Part shown: one piece after another, positions 34,901-46,330 of the stretch
Layout of the letters: every line of letters starts with the position of its first letter
Position numbering within the stretch: the stretch's first letter is position 1
Source: Mytilus trossulus
Lineage: Eukaryota > Mollusca > Bivalvia > Mytilida > Mytilidae
Length of the DNA stretch: 64,000 nt
Direction of reading: 5' to 3'
NCBI RefSeq assembly: GCF_036588685.1
Contig: NC_086383.1
Span: 49,062,448-49,126,447 of the forward strand
Notes under the pieces: model-generated
The model's input: only the letters and a program-made list of their open reading frames with translations
The model's database searches: none
Told to the model about the DNA's origin: nothing
Program-made: the position numbers and the translations under genes

Positions 34901-37900
34901 ACTGACTTTAATTTAACAAGGAAGGATAATTACTTCCTTTCTTAATATGCGTTATTTAATAAAAGTATTAATTCAATATCTCAATATCTTTTTTAAACAA
35001 TTGATTGATTGATTGATCGTTGGTTGCTTAACGTCCAGTGGCAAATATGACATGCATATTCAGGACTAGAACAAGTTAACCACATGAACCATATATACAA
35101 TAGGTAGGTTTTGTCATAGTAGAGCCCATTTGGGGTGATGGTCGGGAAAAATTGGACTGCCACCAGAAAAGGAGGGTATATTAGATAAGGACAGAAATTG
35201 TGCCTTGCAACAGGCCATCTACGGACACCTCAACGAGTTGTTGCAAGGGTTCTTGACGTTCAAGGAGCATGGTACTCTCTTTACAGGAGGATTCGGAATT
35301 AACGTCCCTATTCGAACCGGCCTTGAACTTGATACATCCCGCACAGCCAAACGGATTCCATACTTCGGCAAGCGTTTTACTGCCGGTTAGGAGAAGACTA
35401 AGTGACCATATTTCTATTCCCAAGTCACCCTTGGGGTTAAAATAACTGAAAACAATGTTGTTTGTTCATTTATCTAAAATAACTCTATGATGCAATACAA
35501 CAAATTTTTGTTTAAATATAAGTAATTTGAGTTCAACAAAAATTGTAAACGTACATTTTTGTTATTCTTAACAAATGAAATACGACTATAAGCAATACGA
35601 GTTTCTTTTCTGTAAAATAAAAAAAATCTTTGAGTTTTGTTCAGTCTAATTGATATGACCATTCAAAACCATAAATGAATTTAAGGTTAACTTTAAAATA
35701 TAACCAGTAAATTGCTTAATTCGTTGTTTTGTAAATGCAAAAGAGACATACGCTCTTGTTTCTCTATCCACATAAGGGGAAAACAGTTCATAAGTAATCA
35801 AATTCAGACTCTATTTCTTTATTTAATTAAATATTGAATTTATTTTCTGTTCGATCAATTGAATGCATGACTGCCGCTGCTAACAAGTACCTAAATGTAT
35901 ACATTAACTTTAGTAAATTGAGAGGTGAAAATGTATGATTCAATTTGCTACTTGTTGCATTTGCTCGTTGTATGTAAACATGTTATCTTGTTTAAGAAGT
36001 TAATATTTACCATCTTCTAAACAGTTCCCTTGTATGTTATCCTCTATGTAAGTCTTCATGATCAGTATATTGACGCCTTTAATACTTTCCAGAGTAGATC
36101 TAAGCTCTATGTTGTAGCTCGCATATCTAACTTGGATTGGCAAATTATTTTCTGCTAGTATTTCTTCCATAAGTTGTGGGTTTCCCACTAAGTAAAAATT
36201 AAAGATTTATTAAAAACTAGTATTGTTTAAGGGTATTTTATCATTGGTGATTAACTCTTTTGTTTCAGACTACAACACGAGTTTTTAAAATTGACTGACA
36301 TTGTACGTGTTCTTTCAAACGATATTTGATTTTTTTCTTAATTTCGAATATCAAATTGTTTATGTGCTTTTGATATTTTAAATGTGCTTCCGCTGAAAAG
36401 AATATAACGTTGAAAATCTTGTAAAAACATTAAATATTTCTCATGCATATAAACACCGTCTTAAATACGCGTGTCGGGCGATAAAAATTTCATTCCTGGT
36501 TTCTTTGATGGGATTATTTAATCAGTATCTCATCTATGGTTACTTTTTTTTGTGTTGACTATTTTGCGGGAAAAAAGAAAAACAAATACCAAACTCATAT
36601 TCAAAAAGGAGAAGTTCATAAAAACTGATTGAATCAAACAATATCAATTTAAATTGGTGTTGATTTATGATCTCTGATATGTTCTGTTAAATGCATTCGT
36701 ATCATTCGGAACGCCTTCGAGTGACTACATAATAAGGCGAGTTTTACACCGTTCAATCGGTATGATAACAGATGAACATCTTCATATATTGTGTAGTTTT
36801 GTAATGCTGCCATCAAACGACTCCTTCCTTCACATATCCTTCGATTGTGATTGTTCTCTCTTAATTATAACAGCGATTTTAGGTGTTTTGCTTTTTAATG
36901 CATTCTGTTGAAGTCTTTTTGCAATCTTTGATAATGTTATACCATTACACATACTATGAAACAAACCTTTCGGACGCAAATTTACCTTTCTTTGAACTTT
37001 TTACAACAGAAAACTTATATTTTCCATCAACTGGTATACTTAGGAATTCGTCTCTTAGATTTCCAGCATCCTTTGATAGTCTGGCTAGAGCTCTTAACTG
37101 TTGACATGGTCGATGAAGACGAATTATCTATAGAAAAATACATTATTTAGTTGTTTCAATGATTATGATTCCCTTTCAAACGAAAAAAGGGATTCACCTT
37201 GATACATCATTGTGCACATTTTAAAAAATCTTTTGTTTCTTTCCTTTGTTTCTTTTTTGTGTGTTTTAGCTTGTTTTTGTTTATTTGCTTGTAATTTGTT
37301 TTGGGAATTATTTTCTCTTTTTTTTTGTTGGCCGTCGGGTTTTGTCTTCTTCTAATAGATTAAATCTGTTTTATCACATTCTGTTTCCCCAATTGTAAGT
37401 TCTCGTTATAACTCGAATGGTGTTTTTTTATAAATATATTTCTCCACCTACTGGCATGAAAGCGGGCATTGTGCAATTAAATTTTCTGTTATAAAATTTT
37501 GATTTCCTTTACAGTTTTGACTATATTTGATTAATAGGCTCGTAATTTTTTCATAAGTTTAGGGTTTTCATAATTAAAGCTTAAACTTTTCAGAATAGAG
37601 ACATTTATTTTCTACATATAAAATCAGAAGATGTGGTATGATTGCCAATGAGACAACCGTCCACAAGAGACCAAAATGACACAGAAATTAACAACTATAG
37701 GTCACCGTACGGCCTTCAACAATGAGCAAAGTCCATACCGCGTAGTCAGCTATAAAAGGCCCCGAAATGAAAAGGTAAAACTATTCAAACGAGAAAACTA
37801 ACGGCCTTATTTATATACAAAAATGAACGAAAAAAAAATATGTAACACATAAACAAACAACAACCACTGAATTACAGGCTCCAGACTTGGGACAGGCACA

Positions 37901-40711
37901 TACATACATAATGTGGCGGGGTTAAACATGTTAGTGGGATCCCAACCCTCCCCCTAATTCATCTGAACAATCGGTGTAAACACTGTGTAAAGTGCCCATA
38001 TATATTGTTTATAAATTGTTCACTTTCCTTTCTATCAAAATGAAATAAGTATACTAACAGCCTAAATATCACGTCATATATTGTATGCGTCCGAAGCGAT
38101 TTGCTAGATTTGCCTTCATAGGGAACTCTAAAAAGCCGAATATTAAAACGCTTAGATATAAGTTTACATGAAATCTTTTGTTAATCGGAGCTCACTGTCA
38201 TTTATATCTTTATTGAAGTTTGGAGACATATATATGTATATGATGTTGTAATTCGTTTTCTTTCTATTGTGAGTATACATCAATAAGACAACAAGTTATC
38301 GATAAATAACTAATAAAACATAGGTGAAATCAAAAGAACGGTTCGTAATCGAAGCAAATAAAATTTACCAAGATATATCAAACACCAAATAGGTCAAGCT
38401 TTAACGTATTATACGATTTTTAAATCTAGTGTTATCAAAAACGGAAAGAAAATAAACTTATAACAAGCGTATTTTTCAAAATAGATACTAGTAATGTCGT
38501 CTGATGTATTCATTTTCTTAGACAGAGGGGAAATATTTGCATATATACACATATAGCCAAATCAACATTCCAGTGCTACAAGTTTGTTGATATTCGGCAA
38601 CTGATTTTCGAAAAATCATAAGTAATTAGTTCAAACATAGAAGGAAAGTGACATTTCAAACCGGGAAATCACGAGATACAGCATTCCGATGAAGATAACA
38701 TATCTGCCAATACACAGTCCAAGGAAGTGTTTCTGTTACTATATTTAATAACTTTAATTGATTTATTGGTAAAACCAGATTTTGATAACTTCCATTTCAT
38801 GAACATTATGGAAAAAAATATAGAGGGAGGACAGTGAATAACTGCAACTACTAACTATCTTAAAATTACAAGTTTGTTTGATGTACTGTTCTGTACATTA
38901 ATCTATTGAACGTTATCATGTATCTTCAGTTTGTTTTATTATACATAGGTGAACCAGTCTTGCAATGATGAATCAAAAATAACTTTTTTACTAATATTAC
39001 TTACATTTTGGGGCCAACACTCAACGTTTTCTGTTGTGTTTTTTTTTTAATTTGTTTTTTAAGATTTTAATGTCTCTTCATTTTCTAAATCTTCATTTCA
39101 ATTTTATAGCCAAATGAGAACTTTTTATTCCAAGTAATAAATCGACATCGTTTGATGGTGTTGCTTAACATATATTAGGGATATAAGGATATAATATAGG
39201 AACAGGCTTTTAAGACAGAAAAAAGCAAACAATTCAGACGTGTACCTTATTTTTAAGAAGTGAATAAGTATCAATCCCTGTATGAAACGACGCAACATTA
39301 ACACATCAATCTTATACTGATCAGCTTTTAAAAGAAGTTTTCGGTAAAAGGATTGGTGTTAGGTGAAATCAAACGTAAATGATAAAATCCTTTAGATATT
39401 ATGATTAAACGGTAAAATATATGACTAATAAACAATAATAAAGGAGACAGATTAATATAAACAATTGTTGCTTGTTTCATGATCCTTATTGTGAAAGTGT
39501 CTATAATTCATATTTGTATTTTTCATAATAAAATATTGTTTACACTTAAAAATATGTATATCACTGTTTGGAAAGTAGACAAATCTAATTATAGCTGTGT
39601 TTGGAAGTTGTATGATATAAATTGTGACATATACATTCCCTTTAACTTGGCCTCTCAAGTAACTGAATATTCGTTAAGAAATCAATATCCATTTTGAATG
39701 CAAAAATGAATTCAATTTATAGATAAAATAATTTCACAAGAAAGCACCCGAAATTTCTGTTGAGTAAAATAATGAACAATCAGTTGTGTTGTAATTCTTA
39801 TTATAAACCTACATCGTGAATATCTATGTTCATTTGGCTGAATGGAATTTAATCTAAAAATGGGAGAAAAAGTTTGAAAACAATGTTTCGACGGAAAACA
39901 GGCATCACTTAAATCATACAAATAACAAACACCTGAAGAGTAAGCAATGTGAACCCCAAAGAACAACAGGGAGTTAACCAAGTTCCTGCTGCACTAGTTT
40001 CATCTTGCGTGATACATTTATCTTCACTGCCTTGTGCAAATTAAAAAACATAACCATGCATGGCCCTTGGTGAACAAAAAGGTTCATTTAAAATCGCAAG
40101 TTTCCATCGATCGCGCGAGAAATGCAGTTTAGGCAACGTTAACTATAAAACATATACTAGGATTATATATTGCTTAAGCCAAGCTAGAATCCGACTACAA
40201 AGAATTAAAAATACAAAAATGGGTAAATTAGATTAATTGTATATATCGCATCAAGTATTTCAACTTTAAAGACTGATCTGTACCGCTAAAATCAGAGCAA
40301 TTAATACCGAAGTAAAAGGGTTAGAAACAGAAATGAATTATGCTCAATAAAGGCAACATTGGTGTACGGCTTCTCAAACAAGTAATAAATCGATCGAGAA
40401 AAAATACAATATATGATAATTTGATAAAAAAAAATCCGACTTTTTCTGTTATATTATATGCAAAATGCAATGAAAAACAAATGTTGATGTTTACTTACTA
40501 ATACTTATGGTCAAACATTAAGATACGGTATATGTCGTTTATGTTATTTAAGCCTTACCTGATCGTTAGCGTAATCGTCATACTTTGTCTCACCATAGAA
40601 TCCCTCTGTAACGATTATCAAAAGTGGTAAGTTGTCTTTATACCTTCTGTGGAAATCGGGTAGTGTTAATTGTTTTTCCTCAGAATACTCGTAGTCACTA
40701 GGTCTTGACAT
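28980..40711 (-). CDS. CABIT-like + SAM domain adaptor, gene 2 (paralogue, tail-to-tail), 5 exons
   Basis: Exons on the minus strand: 40711-40559, 37127-36986, 36187-36011, 31256-31089, 29620-28980. All are GT-AG with the same phases as gene 1 (0,1,1,1), giving 426 residues. Exon lengths 153/142/177/168/641 compare with 153/139/183/162/629 in gene 1. CABIT-like part ~15-213 (V-T-E-G-F-Y-G-E; I-I-R-L-H; F-L-S-I-P-V-D). The linker keeps P-R-Q-K-S-K-S and adds a P-P-L-P-A-R SH3-type motif and several tyrosines (D-I-Y-E, N-Y-M-Y-I). The C-terminal SAM domain is strongly conserved and ends G-H-I-P-K in both. Introns are far larger than in gene 1 (3.4 and 4.8 kb), filled with repeats. An ATG 25 codons upstream is in frame, but a clean acceptor (tttcttgcag) lies 5 bases before the chosen ATG and the paralogue starts at the same residue. 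Role as a signalling adaptor is inferred from family knowledge. Confidence 0.82.
30095..30530 (+). repeat. Dispersed repeat with 3' tail, in intron 4 of CABIT-SAM gene 2
   Basis: 'gccaatgagacaactctcca', 'acggagccttggctcacacc' and 'cattcaaacaggaaaacca' match the other copies of the common repeat. It continues into 'gcctgtaccaagtcagg' and 'tattattgtgattttac', the part also present alone at 12620-12730. It is non-coding and inserted in the intron. Confidence 0.75.
30690..30860 (+). repeat. Probable dispersed element fragment ('gaacagcggtatactatcg')
   Basis: A stretch with 'gtgtgttacccggatttg' and 'gaacagcggtatactatcgt' resembles element tails I associate with mussel genomes. No second copy exists in the window, so the repeat status rests on memory and is uncertain. 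Confidence 0.3.
31590..32085. repeat. Intronic duplicated block, copy 1
   Basis: This matches 34355-34800 in direct orientation: 'taagccatcaacaact' at the start, 'ccatggaaacagtaacattg', 'atgtgacatgtcatgagt', 'aaaatcatgtgc' and 'cccggaatggtatttgctat'. The right 170 bp is much better conserved than the left. Both copies lie in intron 3 of the minus-strand CABIT-SAM gene. Confidence 0.75.
32105..32690. mobile_element. Fold-back element inserted in duplicated block copy 1
   Basis: It begins 'attctaacatgacgccctt' and has 'ctattagaatcgaaataatt' then an inverted pair, 'attcatgggggct' at 32581-32593 and 'agcccccatgat' at 32656-32667. It shares its order of blocks with 7598-8095. The flanking DNA ('attaaatacgtatt' and 'ttttaataacacc') is contiguous in copy 2 of the duplication ('attaaatatgtatttt', 'aataacac' at 34805-34830), which marks this as a later insertion. 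Confidence 0.6.
33425..33775 (+). repeat. Dispersed repeat ('gggaatgtattaaagagaca', 'tgcggcggggttaaacatg')
   Basis: 'gagacaacaacccgaccata', 'cttcagctggcccctaa', 'ggctcctgacttgggacagg' and 'cgcaaccctccccctatacc' in order. Its right end is shared with 37870-37960 and 43505-43580, and its left start with 43100-43130 and 48365-48400. It is non-coding, in intron 3 of the CABIT-SAM gene. Confidence 0.7.
34355..34800. repeat. Intronic duplicated block, copy 2
   Basis: Direct partner of 31590-32085, lacking the fold-back insertion. The best conserved part is about 34610-34795. The next segments also correspond (a 'caaggaaggataattacttcc' stretch at about 34918 versus a similar string at about 33840), so the duplication may have been larger and later disrupted. 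Confidence 0.75.
34985..35440 (+). repeat. Dispersed element ('gatcgttggttgcttaacgt')
   Basis: This begins with a short TTGA run, then 'cgttggttgcttaacgtcca' (compare 17805-17850), followed by GC-richer DNA ('ccatctacggacacctcaac', 'tgtcccgcacag'-like) unlike its surroundings. The two overlapping open frames of 61 and 80 codons on opposite strands come from the absence of AT-rich stops. Probably a retroposon fragment. No protein family recognised. Confidence 0.4.
37620..37965 (+). repeat. Dispersed repeat ('tgtggtatgattgccaatga'), full-looking copy
   Basis: 'gatgtggtatgattgccaat', 'accaaaatgacacagaaatt', 'gtcaccgtacggccttcaac', 'tataaaaggccccgaaatga' and 'ggctccagacttgggacagg' in order, ending at 'ccaaccctccccctaa'. 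Copies or parts are at 7195, 13495 and 43150. It lies in intron 1 of the minus-strand CABIT-SAM gene. Confidence 0.75.
37966..40558. other. Remainder of intron 1 of CABIT-SAM gene 2
   Basis: AT-rich intron sequence. I see no additional exon, RNA gene or well-defined repeat. The paired short frames at 39452-39697 and 39712-39981 have no supporting features. Confidence 0.4.
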
Positions 40712-40876
40712 GGTAGCTGCAAGAAAATGAATACTCACTTTTGAGCAATCTGAAATCAGGATTGGAAATAGAAATTTATCTGACACATTTTTTTTCTAAA
40801 AAGTTTCTATCAAAGTTCGGGAATCCTTTGATAAGGAGATTCTGTAATAATCAGAGTCGTCGTTAACAGTCATTTA

Positions 40877-41701
40877 GGGGACAACCATTTGATATTCTGG
40901 GGGAGGGGGGCAGGAGGATTTTGAAAATAAATAACTCAGTCTTGATAATCCCAAAAATAAATGGTTTGTTCTGTGGCAGTTTGAAAATAAATTACCTGAC
41001 TTGCAATGTGTTGAAAAAAATTAACTCAGCCTTGATAATCCCAAAAATAAATGGTCTGTTCTGTGGCAGTTTGAAAATAAATTACCTGACTTGCAATGTG
41101 TTGAAAATAAATAACTCAGCAGGTCTATAGCTTATTGGGCCTTCAGCGGTTCCAAAACCCTTAAAAGAATTTTGGCCTCGCCCTGCTCGGCAATAAATGT
41201 TGGACAATACTTTTGATAGAGGCTAGGTAAAAACAAACTAAATTTACTTAATAATACTATACTTGGGAATATAAATGATTCAGTTTGTTAAGAAAATTAT
41301 AAAATACTTAATCTAATTATACCAATTGTCTTTTATAATATACTTATTACTATGTATTTGTGTTTCGTTTGTCCTTTCTCACTACGTATTATCTTAAAAT
41401 GTTTGTATATATTGTCCTCTTGTACACAAGTATGTGTCTGAGGTTATGAATGAAATCTTGAACCTTAAAATTTCTGAAGGGGATAATGATCTACTAGTTC
41501 TGATTAAATGGTACACAATGACTTGACTATACATGTATTAATGGTTTTCCTTTTTTAAATGGTTATTTGGATGGAGAGTTGTCTCATTTGACACTCACAC
41601 CACATCTTCCTATATCTAATTACAAAAATAAATAACCGATCAAAAACAAATCCTCCTGCCCCCCCTCCCCCCCCCCCCCAGAATATAAAATGGTCGTCCC
41701 C
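40877..41701. mobile_element. 825-bp MITE with long TIRs and TTA target duplication (PIF/Harbinger-like)
   Basis: The left end 'ggggacaaccatttgatatt' plus 'ctggggga...caggaggattt' is mirrored at the right end ('aaatcctcctgcccc...cagaatataaaatgg', 'tcgtcccc'), so the TIRs are about 45 bp. TTA flanks both sides (40874-40876 and 41702-41704), the 3-bp TWA-type duplication known for PIF/Harbinger transposons. It has no transposase. Inside are a 90-bp tandem repeat (40921-41119) and a minus-strand fragment of the common repeat at 41545-41625. It sits about 170 bp upstream of the ATG of the minus-strand CABIT-SAM gene, so it may lie in its promoter, first UTR exon or 5'UTR intron. Confidence 0.8.
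40921..41119 (+). repeat. 90-bp tandem repeat, 2.2 copies, inside the MITE
   Basis: Units start at 40921, 41011 and 41101 ('ttgaaaa(t/a)aaataactcag' type) and share 'cttgataatcccaaaaataa' and 'ttgttctgtggcagtttgaa' with few changes. The 69-codon open frame over it is a consequence of the repeat. Confidence 0.85.
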
Positions 41702-41704
41702 TTA

Positions 41705-43090
41705 AGATTTGAACAGTCTTGATTTTATGTTAGTACGTAGCTGTGTTCAGTTCTCAATATAGAGAGCAGTTATTAAACGATGTTTAGATGTGAGAGTCTT
41801 TTTCGTACTAGTTAACTAGTATTCAGTTATGATAGACTACAGTTACCAAACACATGTCAACTCACATGTAGTTTATTTTGTAACAGAATATCTTACATGC
41901 ATTAATTATAATTTTCAAAATACGAAAAGACTTGTGCAGTTTTTGATACAAAACTGTCGGGTGCATTTTCTAGAATGAAAAAAATATATAAATACTGCAA
42001 TTATTCTTTGACTTTAAATTTAGATTATTAAAAACACGATGATAACGTTGAAATTAGTCACCACCTAGTTATATTATAGACGACAGCCATATCATACTAA
42101 TACGATACTCGAAAAACAAAAAGGTGATTTTAAAAATGTTAAATACAGATGTATCTACAACGTTATCTATGATTTAATAGTAAACACAATACAATTGTTG
42201 CCAATCAATGTAAGATCGGAAACCCCCACCTTATCTTGTTAAATGCTCCTGTTGTTCTGTTGTTCTGGTATACCGTCAAACTTTATAAATACTTATTTTT
42301 TTATCGTTTGTCATTTAGTAAATACCCTAAATGTGACAAGGGTATATGCATATGTTAACCTTAGTCTTAAATATACCAGCAGTAAACTCTTACAGCATGT
42401 GTGTGATTACTACCTGTGGGTTCAATCTAATGCTCATTTTCCGTTGTCGAATCAACTATAGTATTGATGGTTTATCTTTTTTTTTAATCTAGTTTGCATA
42501 TTATCAATGCAATGGGTTGTTAATCAACAATCGATCAATCAATCGATAATATAAACAATGCATCAAACAACAGTTCAAACTCAAATAGGACATTCAAGAA
42601 AATAATGCCTACAAACTAAACTATTTAAAAGTTAACCATCGACTGTTCCTTGCTTTGGATATAGTATTATGCTACAAATATTATCCATGGAGTAAAAAGT
42701 AGGACATGTCTAACTGTAAACTTTCTAACGAAATACAATTGTCAATAAATCATCTAAGTACATATTCTAATGGTAATTTATACCTTTTTGCAAATAATTG
42801 TTTTCAATTCATGTTCTTTCAAAAGAGGGGAAATCTTAAAAATTGTATATGAAAAATACATCAAAACGCCCAAAAAGTATTTTATATTGTTCTGATTATA
42901 ATGTCATTATTGATATCATTCTTAAAAGACCTTCGACGAAACATAAGTGTAACTTCTTATTCACCTCATGCATGAGAGGTTCAGAGTAAAATTGACCATT
43001 AACTGTTCGTTAAAAATTTGAAGCAAATTGTATTTGCATATGCTTTAAATCCATCTTAGCATCATTATATGAATCGTTGTATGTTATCAA
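41705..43090. other. AT-rich intergenic DNA, no gene recognised
   Basis: No supported gene or repeat. 'gagtaaaattgaccattaac'-type sequence and short open frames are present without protein features. Confidence 0.4.
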
Positions 43091-43099
43091 TTACTAGTA

Positions 43100-43600
43100 T
43101 AATATATAGATGAAAACGGAGAATGTGTCAAAGAAACATCAGTATAAAAAAGAAGATGTGGTATGATTGCCAATGAGACAACTATCTACAAAAGACCAAA
43201 ATGACACAAACATTAACATCTATAGGTCACCATATGGCCTTCAACAATGAGCAAAGCCCATACCGCAAAGTCAGCTATAAAAAGCCCCGATAAGATCAAG
43301 CCGAACAAAGAGAAGAAAATATCACAAGGCAACCGATGGGTCTTCAACACGGCGAGAAAAATACGCAACCAGAGGCGGGTTTCAGCCAGCCCCTTAACAA
43401 TAATGTGTACTATTTCAGCGAAAATGGCCGTCATAATATACTCCAAATCATATCAATAAACCAATTTTAAAACAAAAAATATACAGGAATAAGAAAGTTA
43501 AGAGGTTCATGGCATGGGACAGGCGCAGAAAAGCGACAGGATTAAAAATATTTTGTGAGATCTCAACCCTCCCATAAACCTGTAGCCAGTGTTGAATAAG
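43100..43600 (+). repeat. Composite dispersed repeat
   Basis: It starts with 'ggagaatgtgtcaaagaaac', passes into 'agatgtggtatgattgccaa', 'gtcagctataaaaagccccg', then 'cagccagccccttaacaata' and ends 'tctcaaccctcccataaacc'. It combines blocks of the copies at 33425 and 37620, showing that these are parts of one modular repeat family. The opposing 70-77 codon frames here are repeat-derived. Confidence 0.7.
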
Positions 43601-45090
43601 CTAACACACATCAATACGCACAGAGGTCGGTATTTTTATTTTCATCCTTTTACTTTGGATTGTCGGTTGGTATCTTCTTAACTGCTATGTTGGTAGGAAT
43701 ATAATATTCCATTTTGAAGGACTTGCACTAATATATACATTGGATACCGGTACAAAAGAGATAAACATTAAGTCGACGAACTCGTGAAGTTTAATCATTT
43801 GATTTTTTTAACAGTGAATCAAATATTGACTGATTTTAATAAGATCAGTTCACACCAAAAAATGTAAAGTAATTAACAATCGTCATCTTACCTTAGTTTG
43901 AATATGCCCCGTCAAAACAATACATGTAGATGTTTACTAATGATGTATCTGTCATCTTGTTAATTATAGTACAATTAGCACACAGGTTAGTAAAATAAAA
44001 GTAATATATTCCAAATGTAATGTGTACACATATGAATAATTTAAATGCACTGCGCACCAAGAACAAATCAACCAGGAAGTTTTGATATTGAATGCTTTTC
44101 ATTTACTGATCGTTTAAACGTTATCGGGAAACTAAAATAGTTGATAATATTTATTGAGGCTTACATTATAAATAAATTCAACACGTAAATCTTATATGTC
44201 TTTTGTCACATCACACATCCGTTACGTTATATATTACTTTCCAACAAGGTTTGTCGAAATTACCTATATCGATTTGATATGTATTTAATCACGTTCCATG
44301 GATAGAAGGATTTTCCCCCGTCTAGAGAAAACCAGTGTATGGATTTGACAGTCTTAAAAAAACACTGCTCAAATTTGAAACATGAACGATATTGAAGATC
44401 ATAAAAAAACCTTATTACATGTATACATTGTATATCAGTAATTGGGAAAACAAAGGATGAATCTAATATACAACTTTTGATATTTTGATATTTTGTTTAC
44501 ATTCTGTGATATTTTCATTCCACCTAGCTTTTGGAACAAAACGATTTAAATGTATAGTCAACCTTGTCTTACATTTTATTTCTGAAAAATAAAATTATAT
44601 CAAAGAAAAGAAAAATCGCTCTGAACTATTCTAACAAAAAAATAGGTTAATTCAATTGTAGATGAAATGAAAAATCTATAACAAACACGCAAGTGCAGAA
44701 TTGTCGGTTGTAAAGCACTTTATTTCATAAATATTTCGAAATTCAAGATTAAAGGAGTTTGATTATATTATATATTATGAACTAAAGCCTAACCCAAAGT
44801 ACTAAATTAAATTTTAAGATTCTGATGTGACTCAAAGCAAAATATATATCGAACTTCTTATTGGGTTTATATACGTACACAAATCCTGACAAAATCAAGC
44901 TATCTAGTATAGCAACCACCATTTCGTATAGGCAACAACTGTCATACCCTAGAGTTTATCCAGCCCAGTAGTAGGCACTTCTGTGTTGACGTGAATTATC
45001 ATTGATATAGTCATAATTATAAATTAACTGTTAACAAAACGTTGAATTTTTGAAACACAAAGTATTTTTTTTTCCTCAGAAATAGATAAT
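43601..45090. other. AT-rich intergenic DNA, no gene recognised
   Basis: No supported gene. A weak fragment related to the duplicated block at 46331-46957 ('agtttatccagcccagtagt') occurs at about 44953-45010. Confidence 0.4.
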
Positions 45091-45094
45091 CTTA

Positions 45095-45255
45095 GCTGTA
45101 TTTGGCAAAACTTTAAGGAACTTTTGGTCTTCAATGATCTTTAAATTCGTACTTTAATAGGTCTTTTTAATTATTTGTTTAATTCGAGTGTCATTGGTGA
45201 GTCTTTTGTAGACAAAACGCGCGTCTGGCGCAAATTCAATATTCTAATCCTTAGT
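45095..45255 (+). repeat. Dispersed repeat tail ('gtagacaaaacgcgcgtctgg')
   Basis: 'cttagctgtatttggcaaaa', 'ggtcttcaatgatcttta', 'gtgagtcttttgtagacaaa' and 'acgcgcgtctggcgcaaatt' match the 22858-23030 type. It is directly followed by the tRNA-derived SINE. Confidence 0.65.
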
Positions 45256-45274
45256 TTAAACATATTTATTTATA

Positions 45275-45605
45275 GTGGATTGGGATACAAGTTTTGCAAC
45301 TTATATTAATTCCTTTCCACTTTGCAGGTGCGAGTGCTGTCTTGTAGCGGCATTAGCCTACTCTTTTCCAAAATCTACAAGGGTGTCTTTAACGTGCAAG
45401 AGATACAACTCTCTCTTAACACGGATCAGCCATTTATCGTCCCCTTCCGACGGACTATCATCGTTTCCTCAAGACCATACTCGCAAATGGTGTCAAGGAA
45501 GAGCCGAAAATTGAGTTCCTGAAATTTCATCCCGAACGGGAATAGAACCAGGGTCCTTTGTGTGAGTAGTCCGATGCACTAACCACTACACCACAGCTCT
45601 CTTTT
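45275..45605 (-). mobile_element. tRNA-derived SINE
   Basis: On the minus strand, about 45604-45530 reads 'gctgtggtgtagtggttagt' then 'gcatcggactactcac', followed by 'ggttctattcccg'. These are recognisable polymerase III A-box and B-box sequences of a tRNA-like head. The T-arm does not pair well, so it is not a functional tRNA. The body to about 45300 contains 'gatgatagtccgtcggaagg', 'cgttaaagacacc'-type sequence of the kind shared by metazoan and bivalve SINEs. The plus-strand open frames here are artefacts. Confidence 0.65.
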
Positions 45606-46330
45606 GCTAATCCTGGTATCTATGAAGCGTTTATATATTGCTGACTTTATACAAGCATTTTCTGAAGAAATGTTTCGGTTAAACCAGGTTCTACAACTAA
45701 CTAAACTGCCCACTTGTATTGTCAATTGTTTAAACTAGAGTTCTGTTATGCTAACATAATCGGGTGAACAACTCAAACAGTCATAATTGATAAACGCCAT
45801 AACAAAAAAAAATCGACCCAGCAGCCGAAACTGAGTAACTTCACATCACAGACTTATAAACGTTCTAGTAATTGTTTTTTTAAAAAAAACTTTCAAACAT
45901 TAAAATAAATCTGACAAAGTCAGCAATAAACACAATTTTTGTAGTTGATTTTACATAGTACATACATTATGGTAAAATATAATTGGGATCCAGTAGCAAA
46001 AACTGTTTAAACATACCTGTATGTTAAAAATCCGCTAAAGTGATCTTATAAGACAGGTGGAATTCTATTACAGGTTCAATTTATTTGTAATACACTACAG
46101 AGGGACCTGAAATTGATGTTCTTTAAACACTAGAGCTCTTGGACCAACCTGCACCAGGAACCCTCAAAGAAGAATGTGAAAGAATTCAAAATAAGGCACT
46201 TTTATCTGTTTGTAATTTTATATATTTCGAAAAAGGATATGTTTACTATTAAATCATTGGTTTCAGAAAGCAGTATATTGTAGGTGTTTTTACTTTATGT
46301 TAAAACCAATAGCTTCGTGAAATTGGGAAC

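Noticed and set aside
35181-35423. Overlapping 61- and 80-residue frames as a gene
   Set aside because: They lie on opposite strands of the same GC-richer repeat and no protein family is recognisable. Called as a dispersed element.
45527-45604. Functional tRNA gene on the minus strand
   Set aside because: A- and B-box sequences are present, but the T-arm and acceptor stem do not pair and a SINE-like body follows, so it is called as a SINE head.
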